The translations under genes were made by a program, and so were the position numbers. This document shows positions 25,366 through 34,430 of a DNA stretch of 64,000 nt, piece after piece. Where the stretch lies: assembly GCF_024362765.1 (NCBI RefSeq), contig NZ_CP093302.1:3161564-3225563 (forward strand), given 5' to 3'. Position 1 is the stretch's first letter. Each line of letters opens with the position of its first letter. Source of the stretch: Alkalihalobacillus sp. LMS6. Its GTDB lineage: Bacteria > Bacillota > Bacilli > Bacillales > Bacillaceae_D. Under the pieces are notes generated by a model. It was not told where the DNA came from. It did not search any database and saw only the letters and a list, made by a program, of their open reading frames with translations.

Positions 25366-27033
25366 TTAGTTTGCATTCACGACCTCAAACCATTCATTCA
25401 CTTCTGCGACTACATCATCGCCACCTTGATTTTTCCATTGTTCAATCAGGCTATCAAATTCATCAATGGACGTTTCGCCATAAATCATTTTATTGAACCC
25501 TTCGCTAAGCAATGTATCTAAAGCATCACCACGGCTGACCATCGTTTCTGTTGGTCTCCCTGTAAACATACTAGGAATTTGAGCGTCTGCACTATCAACA
25601 ACAATTCGAGCGCCTTCCCATGCTTCTTCTGGATACTGCAAATGTACTTTTCGTTCAAATGGTGTTTCTGGTTCATCGCCTCTTGCAAAATCAGCAAATG
25701 CATTAATGTACAGGCTAGGAATGCGGGCACCATCGTAGGTTAACGTATATTTAACTGGGTCGATTCGTCCACCAGGAATATCTGCGTCCGCATATTTTAC
25801 CTCTCCATCTTCTAATACATAGTCGTATCCTTCTGCAAATCCATACTCAAATTCGCTTCCTTCATCTGGATTTGCGAAATGTTCAAATAAATAATTTTGA
25901 TAGACAAAGAAGGCTTGAATCTCGTCTTCTGTTGCATTTTCATTGAACATAACGGCTCCGTTTTGTGACGTAATCCCTGTTGAGCGTCCTTTGTGTCCGT
26001 CCGGACCTGTCGGGATATCATACGCTTTGTACTCTGCTCCTTCTACATTTTCCAGTAGTTCCGCTAACGGCCAGTCTGGCATCCAGTGTGGGCCAGCAAT
26101 GATTCCGGCACGACCAGCAGTAAACAATTCGGCTGCTTTGCCCTCATCCCAAAGGCCAGATTCAGGGTGCATATACCCTTCATCCATCCAGTGCTTAAGG
26201 GTTTCTAAGCCCTCTTTAATTTCTGGCTGAATGTCTCCATTTTCAAGCGTTCCATCATCAGCTAGATTATATTGATTCGGCATGCCTCCATGGGCACCAA
26301 AAACCCAGTCTACCGTCGACATCCACGTATTAAGCTGATTGGCAAAACCAGCAGCTAATCCATAAACTTGCTCGCCTGTTCCCGTAGGATCACCGTTTAC
26401 AAATGCATCCATGATCGCTTCTACATCGTCTAATGTATCAGGCGCTTCTAAATCGAGTTCATCCATCCAATCTTGTCGAATGAACAAAACTGTATCACCA
26501 TTCATTTCATAATCTAAAATTGGAATCGCAAACCTTCCTTCTTCCCGGGTGTAAGGGTCCCATGCATGGGGATCTGCTTCCATTGCTTCTTTCCATGTTG
26601 GTGATGCATATTTATCAAAAATATCGCCAACTTCCATCACACGACCTGAATCAATCAAATCCTGGGTTAAATGACTCCGTAGAGCTAAAATCGACGGTAA
26701 GTCTTGATTCGAAGACATTTCGATCTGCAATTTGGTTTCAAATGTTTCACCAGGTCCACTTGTCGTCCACATATAATTTAAATCAACATTAAATGTATCT
26801 TTTACCCATTCCGTGTGCACATTGTCTTCAATCGTTTCACCTTCTCGGAAAAAAATATCGCCCGAAACATGTTTAATTAAGTCCAATGTCACAGGTTCTT
26901 CAAAACGCTCTGGCAATTCTTCCGCCGAAGCCACCGCGTCAACCGTGCTCTCTTTTTCGTTGGAATTGTCACTACAAGCAGAAAGCGCTACAACAGCCAC
27001 ACTAGATAAGACAATCGCATGATATCTTTTCAA
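25366..27033 (-). CDS. Extracellular solute-binding lipoprotein, LplA type
   Basis: A 555-residue family 1 solute-binding protein. TTG start behind GAGGGGGAG; signal peptide ends in lipobox LSAC (Cys20). The long mature part with MWTTSGPGETFETKLQIEMSSN, LDLEAPDTLDDVEAIMDAF and AGRAGIIAGPHWMPDWPL fits the large LplA/YtcQ subgroup that binds oligosaccharides or plant-wall fragments. It heads the unit that also holds the YesMN-type pair and both permeases, behind an internal terminator. The sugar is not identifiable from sequence. Confidence 0.9.
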   Translation of the reverse strand: MKRYHAIVLSSVAVVALSACSDNSNEKESTVDAVASAEELPERFEEPVTLDLIKHVSGDIFFREGETIEDNVHTEWVKDTFNVDLNYMWTTSGPGETFETKLQIEMSSNQDLPSILALRSHLTQDLIDSGRVMEVGDIFDKYASPTWKEAMEADPHAWDPYTREEGRFAIPILDYEMNGDTVLFIRQDWMDELDLEAPDTLDDVEAIMDAFVNGDPTGTGEQVYGLAAGFANQLNTWMSTVDWVFGAHGGMPNQYNLADDGTLENGDIQPEIKEGLETLKHWMDEGYMHPESGLWDEGKAAELFTAGRAGIIAGPHWMPDWPLAELLENVEGAEYKAYDIPTGPDGHKGRSTGITSQNGAVMFNENATEDEIQAFFVYQNYLFEHFANPDEGSEFEYGFAEGYDYVLEDGEVKYADADIPGGRIDPVKYTLTYDGARIPSLYINAFADFARGDEPETPFERKVHLQYPEEAWEGARIVVDSADAQIPSMFTGRPTETMVSRGDALDTLLSEGFNKMIYGETSIDEFDSLIEQWKNQGGDDVVAEVNEWFEVVNAN

Positions 27034-27199
27034 ACTTGCTCCCCCTCTATTTCATCTATTCGTATCAATACACTTAACGAAAAAACTTTTGTAAGCCTTT
27101 TCATTTTTACTATATCGTGTTTTTCAGCGTTTTAATATAACACTTCTTTTAGATTTATATCACTTTCTTTACGTATCGAGAGGAAAATGTAGTCAAACG

Positions 27200-27226
27200 C
27201 AAAAAAGGCCGTTATTCGACCTTTTT
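27200..27226 (-). terminator. Intrinsic terminator at the end of the acetyltransferase gene
   Basis: On the minus strand AAAAAGG..CG and CG..CCTTTTTT form a stem with one mismatch, then a T run. The first arm overlaps the last codons. Confidence 0.7.
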
Positions 27227-28063
27227 CACTTCAATGACGACTGCTTTACTTATTTTTTTGAAGCCTATGTCTTGGTAAATATGATTCGAAGTTGGGTTCG
27301 CTAAATCCGTATAAAGAAGAATCGTAGTAAACCCTTCTTCTCTACATTGTTGGCAAAGAGCGGCTACACAACTAGATGCATAGCCCCTTCTTCGCAAGTG
27401 TTCAGGAGTATACACAAGATTAATCGTTACCGTTTTCTCAATTTTACGGGTTGCGTTCGCCATTGCCACGCACTCGCCATCTACAACGAATAGATGAAGA
27501 CCACCTTTTTCAAATTGAATTCGAGCACTCGTATACGCTTCTTCTAACGTTTGTCTCGCTTCTGAAAGGTTTGTTTCTTTATCAAATGCGTAAATCCACT
27601 GCGCTACCGTTTCCGTATCCATTCGCGTCATTTTTCGTAACGTCCCCGAATAAGTAGGGTTAAACATCGTCAAATCTAATGAATAAAGCTGTTGGTCCAT
27701 CGTAATGACTGGTTTTGTGCTTCGTATTGCCGCCAATGCATTTGTAATCATTTGAGTCGGTTCTTTCTTGCCGACAAAGCGTGTAACTGGGTACGCACTC
27801 AACATACGAGCAAACACATTTGCCGCTTCTTCTTTTAGTGGCTTAGAGAAAGCTAACACAACTTGTTCAGGAATTGTTTGTAAACAAAAACCAATTGGCT
27901 CCTCTTTTACTGTTAAACAACCCATTAAATAGGGGCGATGTTTTGCACGAAGCGCTTGCTTCAAAATGCCAAGAAATAAACTATTCTCACTGAGGTTATG
28001 CGATAAAACCTCAGTGCTCATTTCGTAAAAAGCATCTACGTCTTTGATTGAGTTCGCTTCCAT
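27212..28063 (-). CDS. GNAT family N-acetyltransferase, two-domain
   Basis: 283 residues. The C-terminal half is a standard GNAT domain: VVDGECVAMANATR, INLVYTPEHLRRRGYASSCVAALCQQCREEG with the acetyl-CoA loop RRRGYA, and NPTSNHIYQDIGFKKIS. The N-terminal ~130 residues look like a degenerate GNAT fold (YLMGCLTVKEEPIGFCLQTIPEQ), so this is a tandem GNAT protein. Start ATG 28063 follows AGGGGGGA. It lies 17 bases behind pepT and is probably cotranscribed with it. Substrate unknown. Confidence 0.83.
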   Translation of the reverse strand: MEANSIKDVDAFYEMSTEVLSHNLSENSLFLGILKQALRAKHRPYLMGCLTVKEEPIGFCLQTIPEQVVLAFSKPLKEEAANVFARMLSAYPVTRFVGKKEPTQMITNALAAIRSTKPVITMDQQLYSLDLTMFNPTYSGTLRKMTRMDTETVAQWIYAFDKETNLSEARQTLEEAYTSARIQFEKGGLHLFVVDGECVAMANATRKIEKTVTINLVYTPEHLRRRGYASSCVAALCQQCREEGFTTILLYTDLANPTSNHIYQDIGFKKISKAVVIEVKKVE

Positions 28064-28079
28064 GCTATCCCCCCTAAGG

Positions 28080-29309
28080 TTACGATTGTCTCTCTTCTAC
28101 AAGCTCTACAATTTTTGCGATCACGTGAACCGCTTTTTCCATGTCGTCCACAGAAATGTATTCGTAGCGACCGTGATAATTTTGTCCACCTGTGAAAATA
28201 TTTGGTGTAGGTAAGCCTTTATAAGAAAGCTGTGATCCATCTGTTCCGCCTCGAATTGGCCCTACAATTGGTTCAATGTCACAAGCCTTCATTGCATCAA
28301 TTGCAACATCAACAATCTCTGGCTTCGGTTCAATTTTTTCACGCATATTGTAATACTGATCTCTCATTTCTAACGAGACATTTTCTTCGCCATGCTTCCC
28401 TTGCATCTGTCTAACAATCGCTTCCATCTTCGCTTTGCGACTCGCAAAATCTTTTCGATCAAAATCGCGAATGATGTAGTGCAATTCGGCGTAATCCGTA
28501 TCCCCATTCATCGATAAGAGATGATAAAAGCCTTCATACCCTTCCGTAAACTCCGGTGCTTCATCTGCAGGTAATTGATCATGAAACTCCATTGCTCGCT
28601 TCATCGCATTAACCATTTTATTTTTTGCGGTTCCAGGGTGTGTACTTACGCCTTGAAAACTTACTTTTGCAGCTGCCGCATTAAAGCTTTCAAATTGAAA
28701 TTCGCCAAGTGGACCACCATCTAATGTGTAAGCAAAATCGGCATGAAATGCTTCAACATCAAAGTGATGAGGTCCTCTGCCAATCTCTTCGTCAGGCGTG
28801 AACGCAACGCGAATCTTCCCATGTTTTATTGAAGGCGTATCGATTAAATATTCCATCGCCGTCATAATTTCAGCAATGCCTGCTTTGTCATCAGCACCCA
28901 GTAAAGTCGTCCCGTCCGTAGTGATAAGCGTATGACCGACGTACTTTTTCAGCTCTGGAAATTGACTTGGAGACAGCGTCACACTTTCGTTTAATGGGAT
29001 ATCGTTGCCGTCATACTGTTCATGGACAAGTGGATTAACCCCTTTGCCTGTAAAATCTGTTGCCGTATCGACGTGGGCAAGAAAACCAATTGTTGGTACA
29101 TCTTTGTCTGTGTTCGCTTCAAGGGTTGCCATTACATAACCGTTGTCATCCATCTCGACATCCGTCATGCCTATCTCGACCAATTCGTCCACAAGCACTT
29201 GTCCGAGTTCAAGCTGTCCTTTAGTAGTTGGAACCACACTACTCGCTTCTGAAGATTGTGTATCTATTTTCGCATAACGTGTTAAACGATCAATTAATTT
29301 CTGCTTCAT
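28080..29309 (-). CDS. pepT: Peptidase T (tripeptidase)
   Basis: A 409-residue dizinc M20B aminopeptidase that releases the N-terminal residue of tripeptides. Metal and catalytic blocks are in place: [10 protein letters not shown] (His, Asp), [14 protein letters not shown] (bridging Asp), [14 protein letters not shown] (catalytic Glu and ligand Glu), [10 protein letters not shown] and, at the C-terminus, [21 protein letters not shown] with NYHGRYE. Length is normal. Upstream, a minus-strand TATAAT box lies near 29336-29341. The divergent neighbour is the T-box-controlled thrS-like gene. Confidence 0.95.
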   Translation of the reverse strand: MKQKLIDRLTRYAKIDTQSSEASSVVPTTKGQLELGQVLVDELVEIGMTDVEMDDNGYVMATLEANTDKDVPTIGFLAHVDTATDFTGKGVNPLVHEQYDGNDIPLNESVTLSPSQFPELKKYVGHTLITTDGTTLLGADDKAGIAEIMTAMEYLIDTPSIKHGKIRVAFTPDEEIGRGPHHFDVEAFHADFAYTLDGGPLGEFQFESFNAAAAKVSFQGVSTHPGTAKNKMVNAMKRAMEFHDQLPADEAPEFTEGYEGFYHLLSMNGDTDYAELHYIIRDFDRKDFASRKAKMEAIVRQMQGKHGEENVSLEMRDQYYNMREKIEPKPEIVDVAIDAMKACDIEPIVGPIRGGTDGSQLSYKGLPTPNIFTGGQNYHGRYEYISVDDMEKAVHVIAKIVELVEERQS

Positions 29310-29484
29310 TTTTTAACTTCCTTTCAAGCTTTTCTCCTATTATAGCAAATTCCATTTTATACGTAGATTGTTTTTACTTGAGGCACTTTCATAATTCGAG
29401 TTAGATGCGCAAATGGCGTTCAATCTATTTAAATTGAACTTCATTCACTTGGCACGTAACGAGCGAGTTATTTTTTGAAAAGAC

Positions 29485-29513
29485 TTGCTTTTTATTGTCA
29501 AAATTCTTATACT
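29485..29513 (+). promoter_or_regulatory. Sigma-A promoter of the tandem T-box / thrS transcript
   Basis: TTGCTT (29485-29490), a 17-base spacer and TATACT (29508-29513), just upstream of the first T-box stem I. Spacing is ideal. Confidence 0.65.
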
Positions 29514-29527
29514 ACTAAGAACTATAC

Positions 29528-29762
29528 AAGAAGCACTGATGAGGACATGACGTTCCGTTCCACTTTTTACTAGAGAAAAAAGGGCTTAGGCTGGAACCCT
29601 TTTAAAAAAGACGTGTCGTTACCACCTCTGAGCTAGCATAGGGAAAATCTATGCTCGGTCTAACCGTTATCGATTGAAGTGTGCAAAGATTAATTTTGCA
29701 AATGTAGGGTGGAACCGCGACCACATTCGTCCCTTAAGAGGGATGAGTGTGGTCTTTTTTAT
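29528..29762 (+). ncRNA. T-box leader 1, threonine-specific
   Basis: Stem I begins near TGATGAGGACATGAC. The probable specifier codon ACC lies at 29621-29623 in GTTACCACC, followed by AGGGAAAATCTATGC and the invariant T-box GGGTGGAACCGCG at 29707-29719. A terminator follows (GACCACATTCGTCCC and its complement, then six T, 29719-29762). Uncharged threonyl-tRNA should stabilise the antiterminator. It is the first of two in series. Confidence 0.93.
29719..29762 (+). terminator. T-box 1 terminator
   Basis: GACCACATTCGTCCC pairs with GGGATGAGTGTGGTC, followed by TTTTTT. Confidence 0.9.
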
Positions 29763-29769
29763 ACGAAAA

Positions 29770-29997
29770 AGCGTGAATGAGGACATGTGATAAAAGGAAG
29801 AATGCGTTACAGAGAACAAGGCATGAGCTGAGAGCCTTGTCGCCAGCCTTTTAGCATACCACCTTGGAGCTGGTATAGGGAAAATCTATACCCGGGAGAC
29901 CGTTATCGTAATGAAGACAATTGCATGCGCAATTAATTGAGGGTGGAACCGCGACCACATCGTCCCTTTTGTATAGGGATGATGTGGTCTTTTTTAT
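29770..29997 (+). ncRNA. T-box leader 2, threonine-specific
   Basis: A second complete T-box, homologous to the first: TGAATGAGGACATGTG, probable specifier ACC at 29858-29860 in CATACCACC, AGGGAAAATCTATACCC, GGGTGGAACCGCG at 29941-29953, and its own terminator (29953-29997). Tandem elements make induction demand two independent antitermination events, tightening control; B. subtilis thrZ has three in series (known). Confidence 0.93.
29953..29997 (+). terminator. T-box 2 terminator
   Basis: GACCACATCGTCCC pairs with GGGATGATGTGGTC, followed by TTTTTTA. Confidence 0.9.
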
Positions 29998-30021
29998 TTA
30001 GAATCATAAGGAGGAACAAAC

Positions 30022-31200
30022 ATGAATGCACACAAATCACATCAAGACATCGCAAAAGAAATGGATCTATTTGTCACAGTAGAAGAAGCTCCTGGGATGC
30101 CCTTCTTCTTACCAAATGGCATGGTGATCCGTAATGAATTGGAGCAATTTTGGAAAGACCTTCATGCTAAAAATGGGTACGAAGAGGTCAAAACACCCCT
30201 GTTATTAAAGCAACACTTATGGGAACAGTCAGGGCATTGGGCTCATTATAAAGACAATATGTATTTTTCTGAAGTTGATGGCCAAGCATATGCAATTAAA
30301 CCTATGAGTTGTCCTGGCGCATTGCTTATTTATAACCAAAAACGAAGAAGTTCTAGTGACCTACCGATTCGTTATGCTGAGCTTGGTCACGTACATCGCT
30401 ATGAAAAATCGGGGTCTTTAAACGGCTTACTTCGTGTTCGCTCCATTACACAGGACGATGCGCATATCTTCGTTCATAAAAATCAAATCGAAGCCGAACT
30501 CATTCGCATTCTTGACCTTGTTCATCAAGTGTATAAGACATTTGGGTTTGACTATCGTGTTGAGCTATCCACTAAACCTGAAAAAGCAATGGGAGACGCG
30601 AATCAGTGGGATCATGCGGAAGCTGTTCTCAAAAGCGTTTTAGATAAACAAAGGATTCCGTACGTCATCAATGAAGGCGATGGTGCTTTTTATGGTCCGA
30701 AAATCGATTTTCATATTACGGATTCGAGAAGCCGGAGTTGGCAATGTGGAACGATTCAATTAGATTTCCAAATGCCAGAGAAATTTGGCTGTCTCTTTAG
30801 CAATGATCAACAACAACTCGAGCACCCTATTCTTATTCATCGCGCGATTTACGGTTCCGTTGAGCGCTTTATGGCGATTTTAATTGAGCAATATGAAGGA
30901 CGGTTTCCATTCTGGCTTGCACCTGTCCAAGTTGAAATATTACCGATTCACGAATCACAACATGAATATGGAGCAACAGTTTTAACTCGATTAAAGGAAA
31001 ACGGCATCCGAGTACGGCTAAACGTAAAAAAGCAATCGATTGGAGCCAAGATCCGGGCATCACGCATGAATAAAACACCCTATCGAATCATCATTGGAAA
31101 AGAAGAGATGGACCAACAAAAAGTAACGTTGCAAGACCGAGATGGTGAGCAACGATCTCTACCACTAGAGGATTTGCTACCTGCATTGCGGCAAGAGTGA
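30022..31200 (+). CDS. Threonyl-tRNA synthetase lacking TGS and editing domains
   Basis: 392 residues against about 640 for normal ThrRS. It begins directly at the class II catalytic domain; the N-terminal TGS and the zinc-type Ser-editing domains are absent. Zinc ligands line up with E. coli C334/H385/H511 in spacing: Cys97 (PMSCPGA), His148 (DDAHIF), His273 (LIHRAIYGS). Motif 2 (RYAELGHVHRYEKSG) and motif 3 (GSVERFMAILIEQYEG) are present, and so is the C-terminal anticodon domain (about 295-392). AAGGAGG precedes ATG. Control by two Thr T-boxes shows that it is meant to charge tRNA-Thr under threonine shortage. Confidence 0.9.
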   Translation: MNAHKSHQDIAKEMDLFVTVEEAPGMPFFLPNGMVIRNELEQFWKDLHAKNGYEEVKTPLLLKQHLWEQSGHWAHYKDNMYFSEVDGQAYAIKPMSCPGALLIYNQKRRSSSDLPIRYAELGHVHRYEKSGSLNGLLRVRSITQDDAHIFVHKNQIEAELIRILDLVHQVYKTFGFDYRVELSTKPEKAMGDANQWDHAEAVLKSVLDKQRIPYVINEGDGAFYGPKIDFHITDSRSRSWQCGTIQLDFQMPEKFGCLFSNDQQQLEHPILIHRAIYGSVERFMAILIEQYEGRFPFWLAPVQVEILPIHESQHEYGATVLTRLKENGIRVRLNVKKQSIGAKIRASRMNKTPYRIIIGKEEMDQQKVTLQDRDGEQRSLPLEDLLPALRQE

Positions 31201-31202
31201 AG

Positions 31203-31233
31203 GAGAAAAAAGACGAGCAACCTCAGCTCGTCT
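31203..31233 (-). terminator. Intrinsic terminator of the ABC exporter operon
   Basis: On the minus strand AGACGAGC pairs with GCTCGTCT and is followed by TTTTTTCTCC. The stem overlaps the last codons of the ATPase gene. Confidence 0.8.
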
Positions 31234-31903
31234 CTCTTATCCGCCCATCTTCTAAATGGATGACCCGATCACAATGGTCAAACATGCGTTGGTCGTGGGT
31301 AATCATAATAGCTGCTTTCCCCTTTTCCTTTACTTCAGTCGAAAGCGTTTGGACAACTTCTTCTGCTCGCTTTGCATCAAGGCTAGCTGTCGGTTCATCC
31401 GCCAAAATAAACGCTGGATCATTCATCCATGCCCGTGCGATTGCCACGCGCTGCTTTTCTCCTCCTGATAGCTGTATCGGGTATTGCTTCAAACGGTGGC
31501 TTAAGCCTAAACCATCAAGAAGAGAACGAGCTCGTCTTTTTGCCTTCGTTTTATCCATTTTCGCTAATTTGGCTACATACAATAATTGGTCTTCTACTTT
31601 TAAAAAAGGAATAAGGTGTGCAGATTGAAAGATAAATCCAATTTGAGTCAACCTTACGAAACTGCGCTCTTGCTCACTAAGTTTCGTGAGGGAGCGACCA
31701 TTTATTGTCATCTCTCCACTACTTGGAGAAAGAAGGGCACCAGCAATGGAGAGCATTGTACTTTTTCCAGAACCTGATGGACCGGTTATACAGATGAGTT
31801 CTCCAGCATTCACTTCTAAAGAGATGTCTTTTAATACTTCCACTTTTCCGTCGCCTTCACCAAACGATCGTGTAATGCCATTAAATTCTATCATTGTTCT
31901 CAT
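31223..31903 (-). CDS. ABC transporter ATP-binding protein, MacB/LolD type
   Basis: A 226-residue ATPase: Walker A GPSGSGKST (about 40-48), Q-loop IGFIFQSAHLIP, signature LSGGEKQRVAIARA, Walker B FILADEPTASLD and H-loop MITHDQ. The group couples to FtsX-type permeases that move substrates outward or extract lipids and peptides from the membrane. It overlaps the permease gene by four bases. Probably controlled by the two-component pair upstream in the same direction. Confidence 0.92.
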   Translation of the reverse strand: MRTMIEFNGITRSFGEGDGKVEVLKDISLEVNAGELICITGPSGSGKSTMLSIAGALLSPSSGEMTINGRSLTKLSEQERSFVRLTQIGFIFQSAHLIPFLKVEDQLLYVAKLAKMDKTKAKRRARSLLDGLGLSHRLKQYPIQLSGGEKQRVAIARAWMNDPAFILADEPTASLDAKRAEEVVQTLSTEVKEKGKAAIMITHDQRMFDHCDRVIHLEDGRIRETS

Positions 31904-32982
31904 TCTTGTCCTCCTCCAATCGCTTTTAACGGATCGATCTTCATCACTTTTACAATCGACAGAAGAGATCCGATCATGGCAACACCAAAGAACAACAGAG
32001 CAAGCATTCCAATTAATTCAACATCTAAGTGAAATGGTAAACCTTGCGGTAAAAGACTGCCTACAAGTAATGTTACGCTTATGCCTAGACCAACACTTAT
32101 AAAGGATAGAACAATGACCTGAAGAAAGACGGCCGTTGCGAGTTGGCTTGATTTCGCTCCAATGGCTTTTAAAATCCCGAACTGCGTCAGTTTTTGAATG
32201 GTAATCACATAGAAAAACGCTGCTAACACAAATGCCGAGATAATAAAGAGAAACACAATCATCATGGTGAGGGATCCTTGTTCCGCACTATAGCCAGGAA
32301 TACCTGATAGGACATCGTCATGCGTAACGACTTCAGCTGATTCTAACTGGCTCGTTAAATCTTCCGCTTCCTCACCAGATGTTGTCGGCAAGATATAGGC
32401 ACTCACTGTGAAAGCATCGTCCCTTCCCATTTCAATCCAATCCTCTTCCGAAACATGTAGAATAGGGGAGTGACCAAAACGTTGGTTTTCTGAGAATCCT
32501 GTTATCACAAATGTCATGTTACTACCAGAGTCAATGACAGTTGAACCGATTTCAAACCCTTCTTCTTTCAACGATTCATCTGCAACAAGTTCCCCAGCTT
32601 CTGTCGGCTGGTTTCCTTCTATGACGTCAGGAAGCCACACACTTCCCTCGGAAAAAGACATGAACGCAATATCCGCTAATGCATCGTCACCATCTTCAAT
32701 TTGAGCCATATGGATGCCAAGTTTTTCAGCATCTTCACTAAATGCTTCAATGGTTTCTTGGTCCTTGTTTTCTATAAGTGAACGGGTCAATTGGTATTCG
32801 GCTTCTTCATCAACTACAAACGAATCTGTCTCCATATTCATAATGCCTGCTGCGTTATCGGCAGCAAGTCCTTGTGCTAAACCTGATACAAACAAGACTA
32901 AAAAGGAAAGCAAGAACATGATTAAGGCAACGAGCGCATAGCGGAGCCTTGCATACATCAGTTCTTTTATCGCTAAAAACAT
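31900..32982 (-). CDS. ABC transporter permease, FtsX/MacB type
   Basis: 360 residues: one N-terminal membrane helix (LVALIMFLLSFLVLFVSGL), a large extracellular domain (about 40-235), and three C-terminal helices (IVFLFIISAFVLAAFFYVI; VFLQVIVLSFISVGLGISV; MLALLFFGVAMIGSLLSIV), the classic MacB/FtsX plan; PLKAIGGG ends the protein. It works with the ATPase behind it. Export of an antimicrobial or membrane stress relief is a guess from the neighbouring two-component system. Confidence 0.9.
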   Translation of the reverse strand: MFLAIKELMYARLRYALVALIMFLLSFLVLFVSGLAQGLAADNAAGIMNMETDSFVVDEEAEYQLTRSLIENKDQETIEAFSEDAEKLGIHMAQIEDGDDALADIAFMSFSEGSVWLPDVIEGNQPTEAGELVADESLKEEGFEIGSTVIDSGSNMTFVITGFSENQRFGHSPILHVSEEDWIEMGRDDAFTVSAYILPTTSGEEAEDLTSQLESAEVVTHDDVLSGIPGYSAEQGSLTMMIVFLFIISAFVLAAFFYVITIQKLTQFGILKAIGAKSSQLATAVFLQVIVLSFISVGLGISVTLLVGSLLPQGLPFHLDVELIGMLALLFFGVAMIGSLLSIVKVMKIDPLKAIGGGQE

Positions 32983-33050
32983 ATCATCACTTCTTTCTTT
33001 GTTTGATATGCTTACCTTACTGCGCCATTATGAATGGAACATGAACACGT

Positions 33051-34430
33051 CTATTCCTTTTTACTTGGTATGCACACAATGAATGTTGTTCCAACGCCTT
33101 TCTCACTTGTCACATCAATTGTCCCCTCATGTCGTGTGACAATTTCATGGACAATTGCTAACCCGAGCCCATTGCTCTCTTTTTTACTCGTTCTTGAATG
33201 ATCCTCTTTATAGAAGCGTTCAAAAATCTTAGGAAGAGCTTCTAATGAAATGCCTTCTCCATTATCTTCAACCTTGATGATTACATCTTGTTCTTCTTGG
33301 TAACCGCTGATACGAATGGTTCCTTCAGGTTTTGAAAATTTCACCGCATTCGTAAATAAATTTAGCCACACTTGATAAAGCAGTTGTTGATCTCCCTCTA
33401 CTACAAGGGATTCAGATAGATTCATTTGTACAAATAACTCTTTCTCTCTCCACCTAAAAGCATGGGTACGAACAATATCCATCCACTGCTCGGCCACATG
33501 GCACTGATTCCTATTTAACTCTCCGTGCGCTAGAGAAGCTAACGTCAAAAGCTGCCTACTTAAACTCGATAATCGCTTACTCTCGAGTTCAATTTGTTCA
33601 ATATATTGCTCCCGCTCTAGATCTGTTCGTTCTTCATGTTTTAATGCGTGCGTCATCCCTTGAATGGTCGTTAATGGCGATTGAATTTCATGCGAGACAT
33701 TCGCAACAAATTCTTGCCTAAGACGCTCTTGGCGTTCAATGGCTCCTGCCATTGAAGAAAAATGACTCGCCAACTGTCCTATTTCATCTCTTCGTTTTGT
33801 CGGCAATTCCAATTCAAATTCTGCCTGCTCCATTTTTTTCGTTGCCCGTGTTAATTGTTCAATTGGTGCAACGAGATAGCGCGTTGATACAAAGACAACT
33901 AGTACACTAAATAAAAGAATAAGCACAACTAAAACCGCTAGAAAAGACCGAAACTCGCCTAACTGCTGTTCCACATTTGGACGAAGAAAAAGAGCAGCCG
34001 TTCCATCTTCAAAAGGGATTGGGACACCGACTGTATTTCTCAATTCATTATTAAAAAAACCTGTTACAAACAATTGCCCAGACGTTTCCCCAACTCCATT
34101 ATACGTTTGCCCTAACATCACACGCTGAACATCGGATGCAGGTAATTGTGCTTCTCGAAACGATCCACCAAAAAATTGAGGCTCCTCCTCATCAATAAAT
34201 AATGCCAATTGATAGCCAAGCTGCCCAATATGAGCAAAATAATCTTCATCTGATGTCGGGTTTTCATTTAGAAAACGCTGTACTTCTTCCGCCACTTCCG
34301 TTATTCGTTCATTGTTTTCTGGTTTAAGATAAAGTTGATAGTATACATTTGTTAAAATGAACGATAACAAGCTGCTTAAAGCCATCACACCAATGGTTGT
34401 TAGCACGACACGCACATAGAGGGATCTCAA
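33051..34430 (-). CDS. Sensor histidine kinase (HAMP-containing)
   Basis: A 459-residue membrane kinase: helix 1 (about 8-30), extracellular domain (31-160), helix 2 (about 161-185), HAMP (LVAPIEQLTRATKKMEQAEF), dimerisation box FVANVSHEIQSPLTT (His247) and ATPase domain (NLFTNAVKFSKPEG, VEDNGEGI, SNGLGLAIVHEIVTRHEG). The H-box has Gln instead of the common Leu/Arg after Glu-Ile. It overlaps the response regulator gene by four bases and precedes the ABC exporter by 68 bases, so all four genes may form one unit. Confidence 0.92.
   Translation of the reverse strand: MRSLYVRVVLTTIGVMALSSLLSFILTNVYYQLYLKPENNERITEVAEEVQRFLNENPTSDEDYFAHIGQLGYQLALFIDEEEPQFFGGSFREAQLPASDVQRVMLGQTYNGVGETSGQLFVTGFFNNELRNTVGVPIPFEDGTAALFLRPNVEQQLGEFRSFLAVLVVLILLFSVLVVFVSTRYLVAPIEQLTRATKKMEQAEFELELPTKRRDEIGQLASHFSSMAGAIERQERLRQEFVANVSHEIQSPLTTIQGMTHALKHEERTDLEREQYIEQIELESKRLSSLSRQLLTLASLAHGELNRNQCHVAEQWMDIVRTHAFRWREKELFVQMNLSESLVVEGDQQLLYQVWLNLFTNAVKFSKPEGTIRISGYQEEQDVIIKVEDNGEGISLEALPKIFERFYKEDHSRTSKKESNGLGLAIVHEIVTRHEGTIDVTSEKGVGTTFIVCIPSKKE

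Noticed and set aside
29528-29997. Repeated GGGTGGAACCGCGACCACAT at two sites as a mobile or CRISPR-like repeat
   Set aside because: These are the T-box antiterminator sequences of two tandem T-box leaders.
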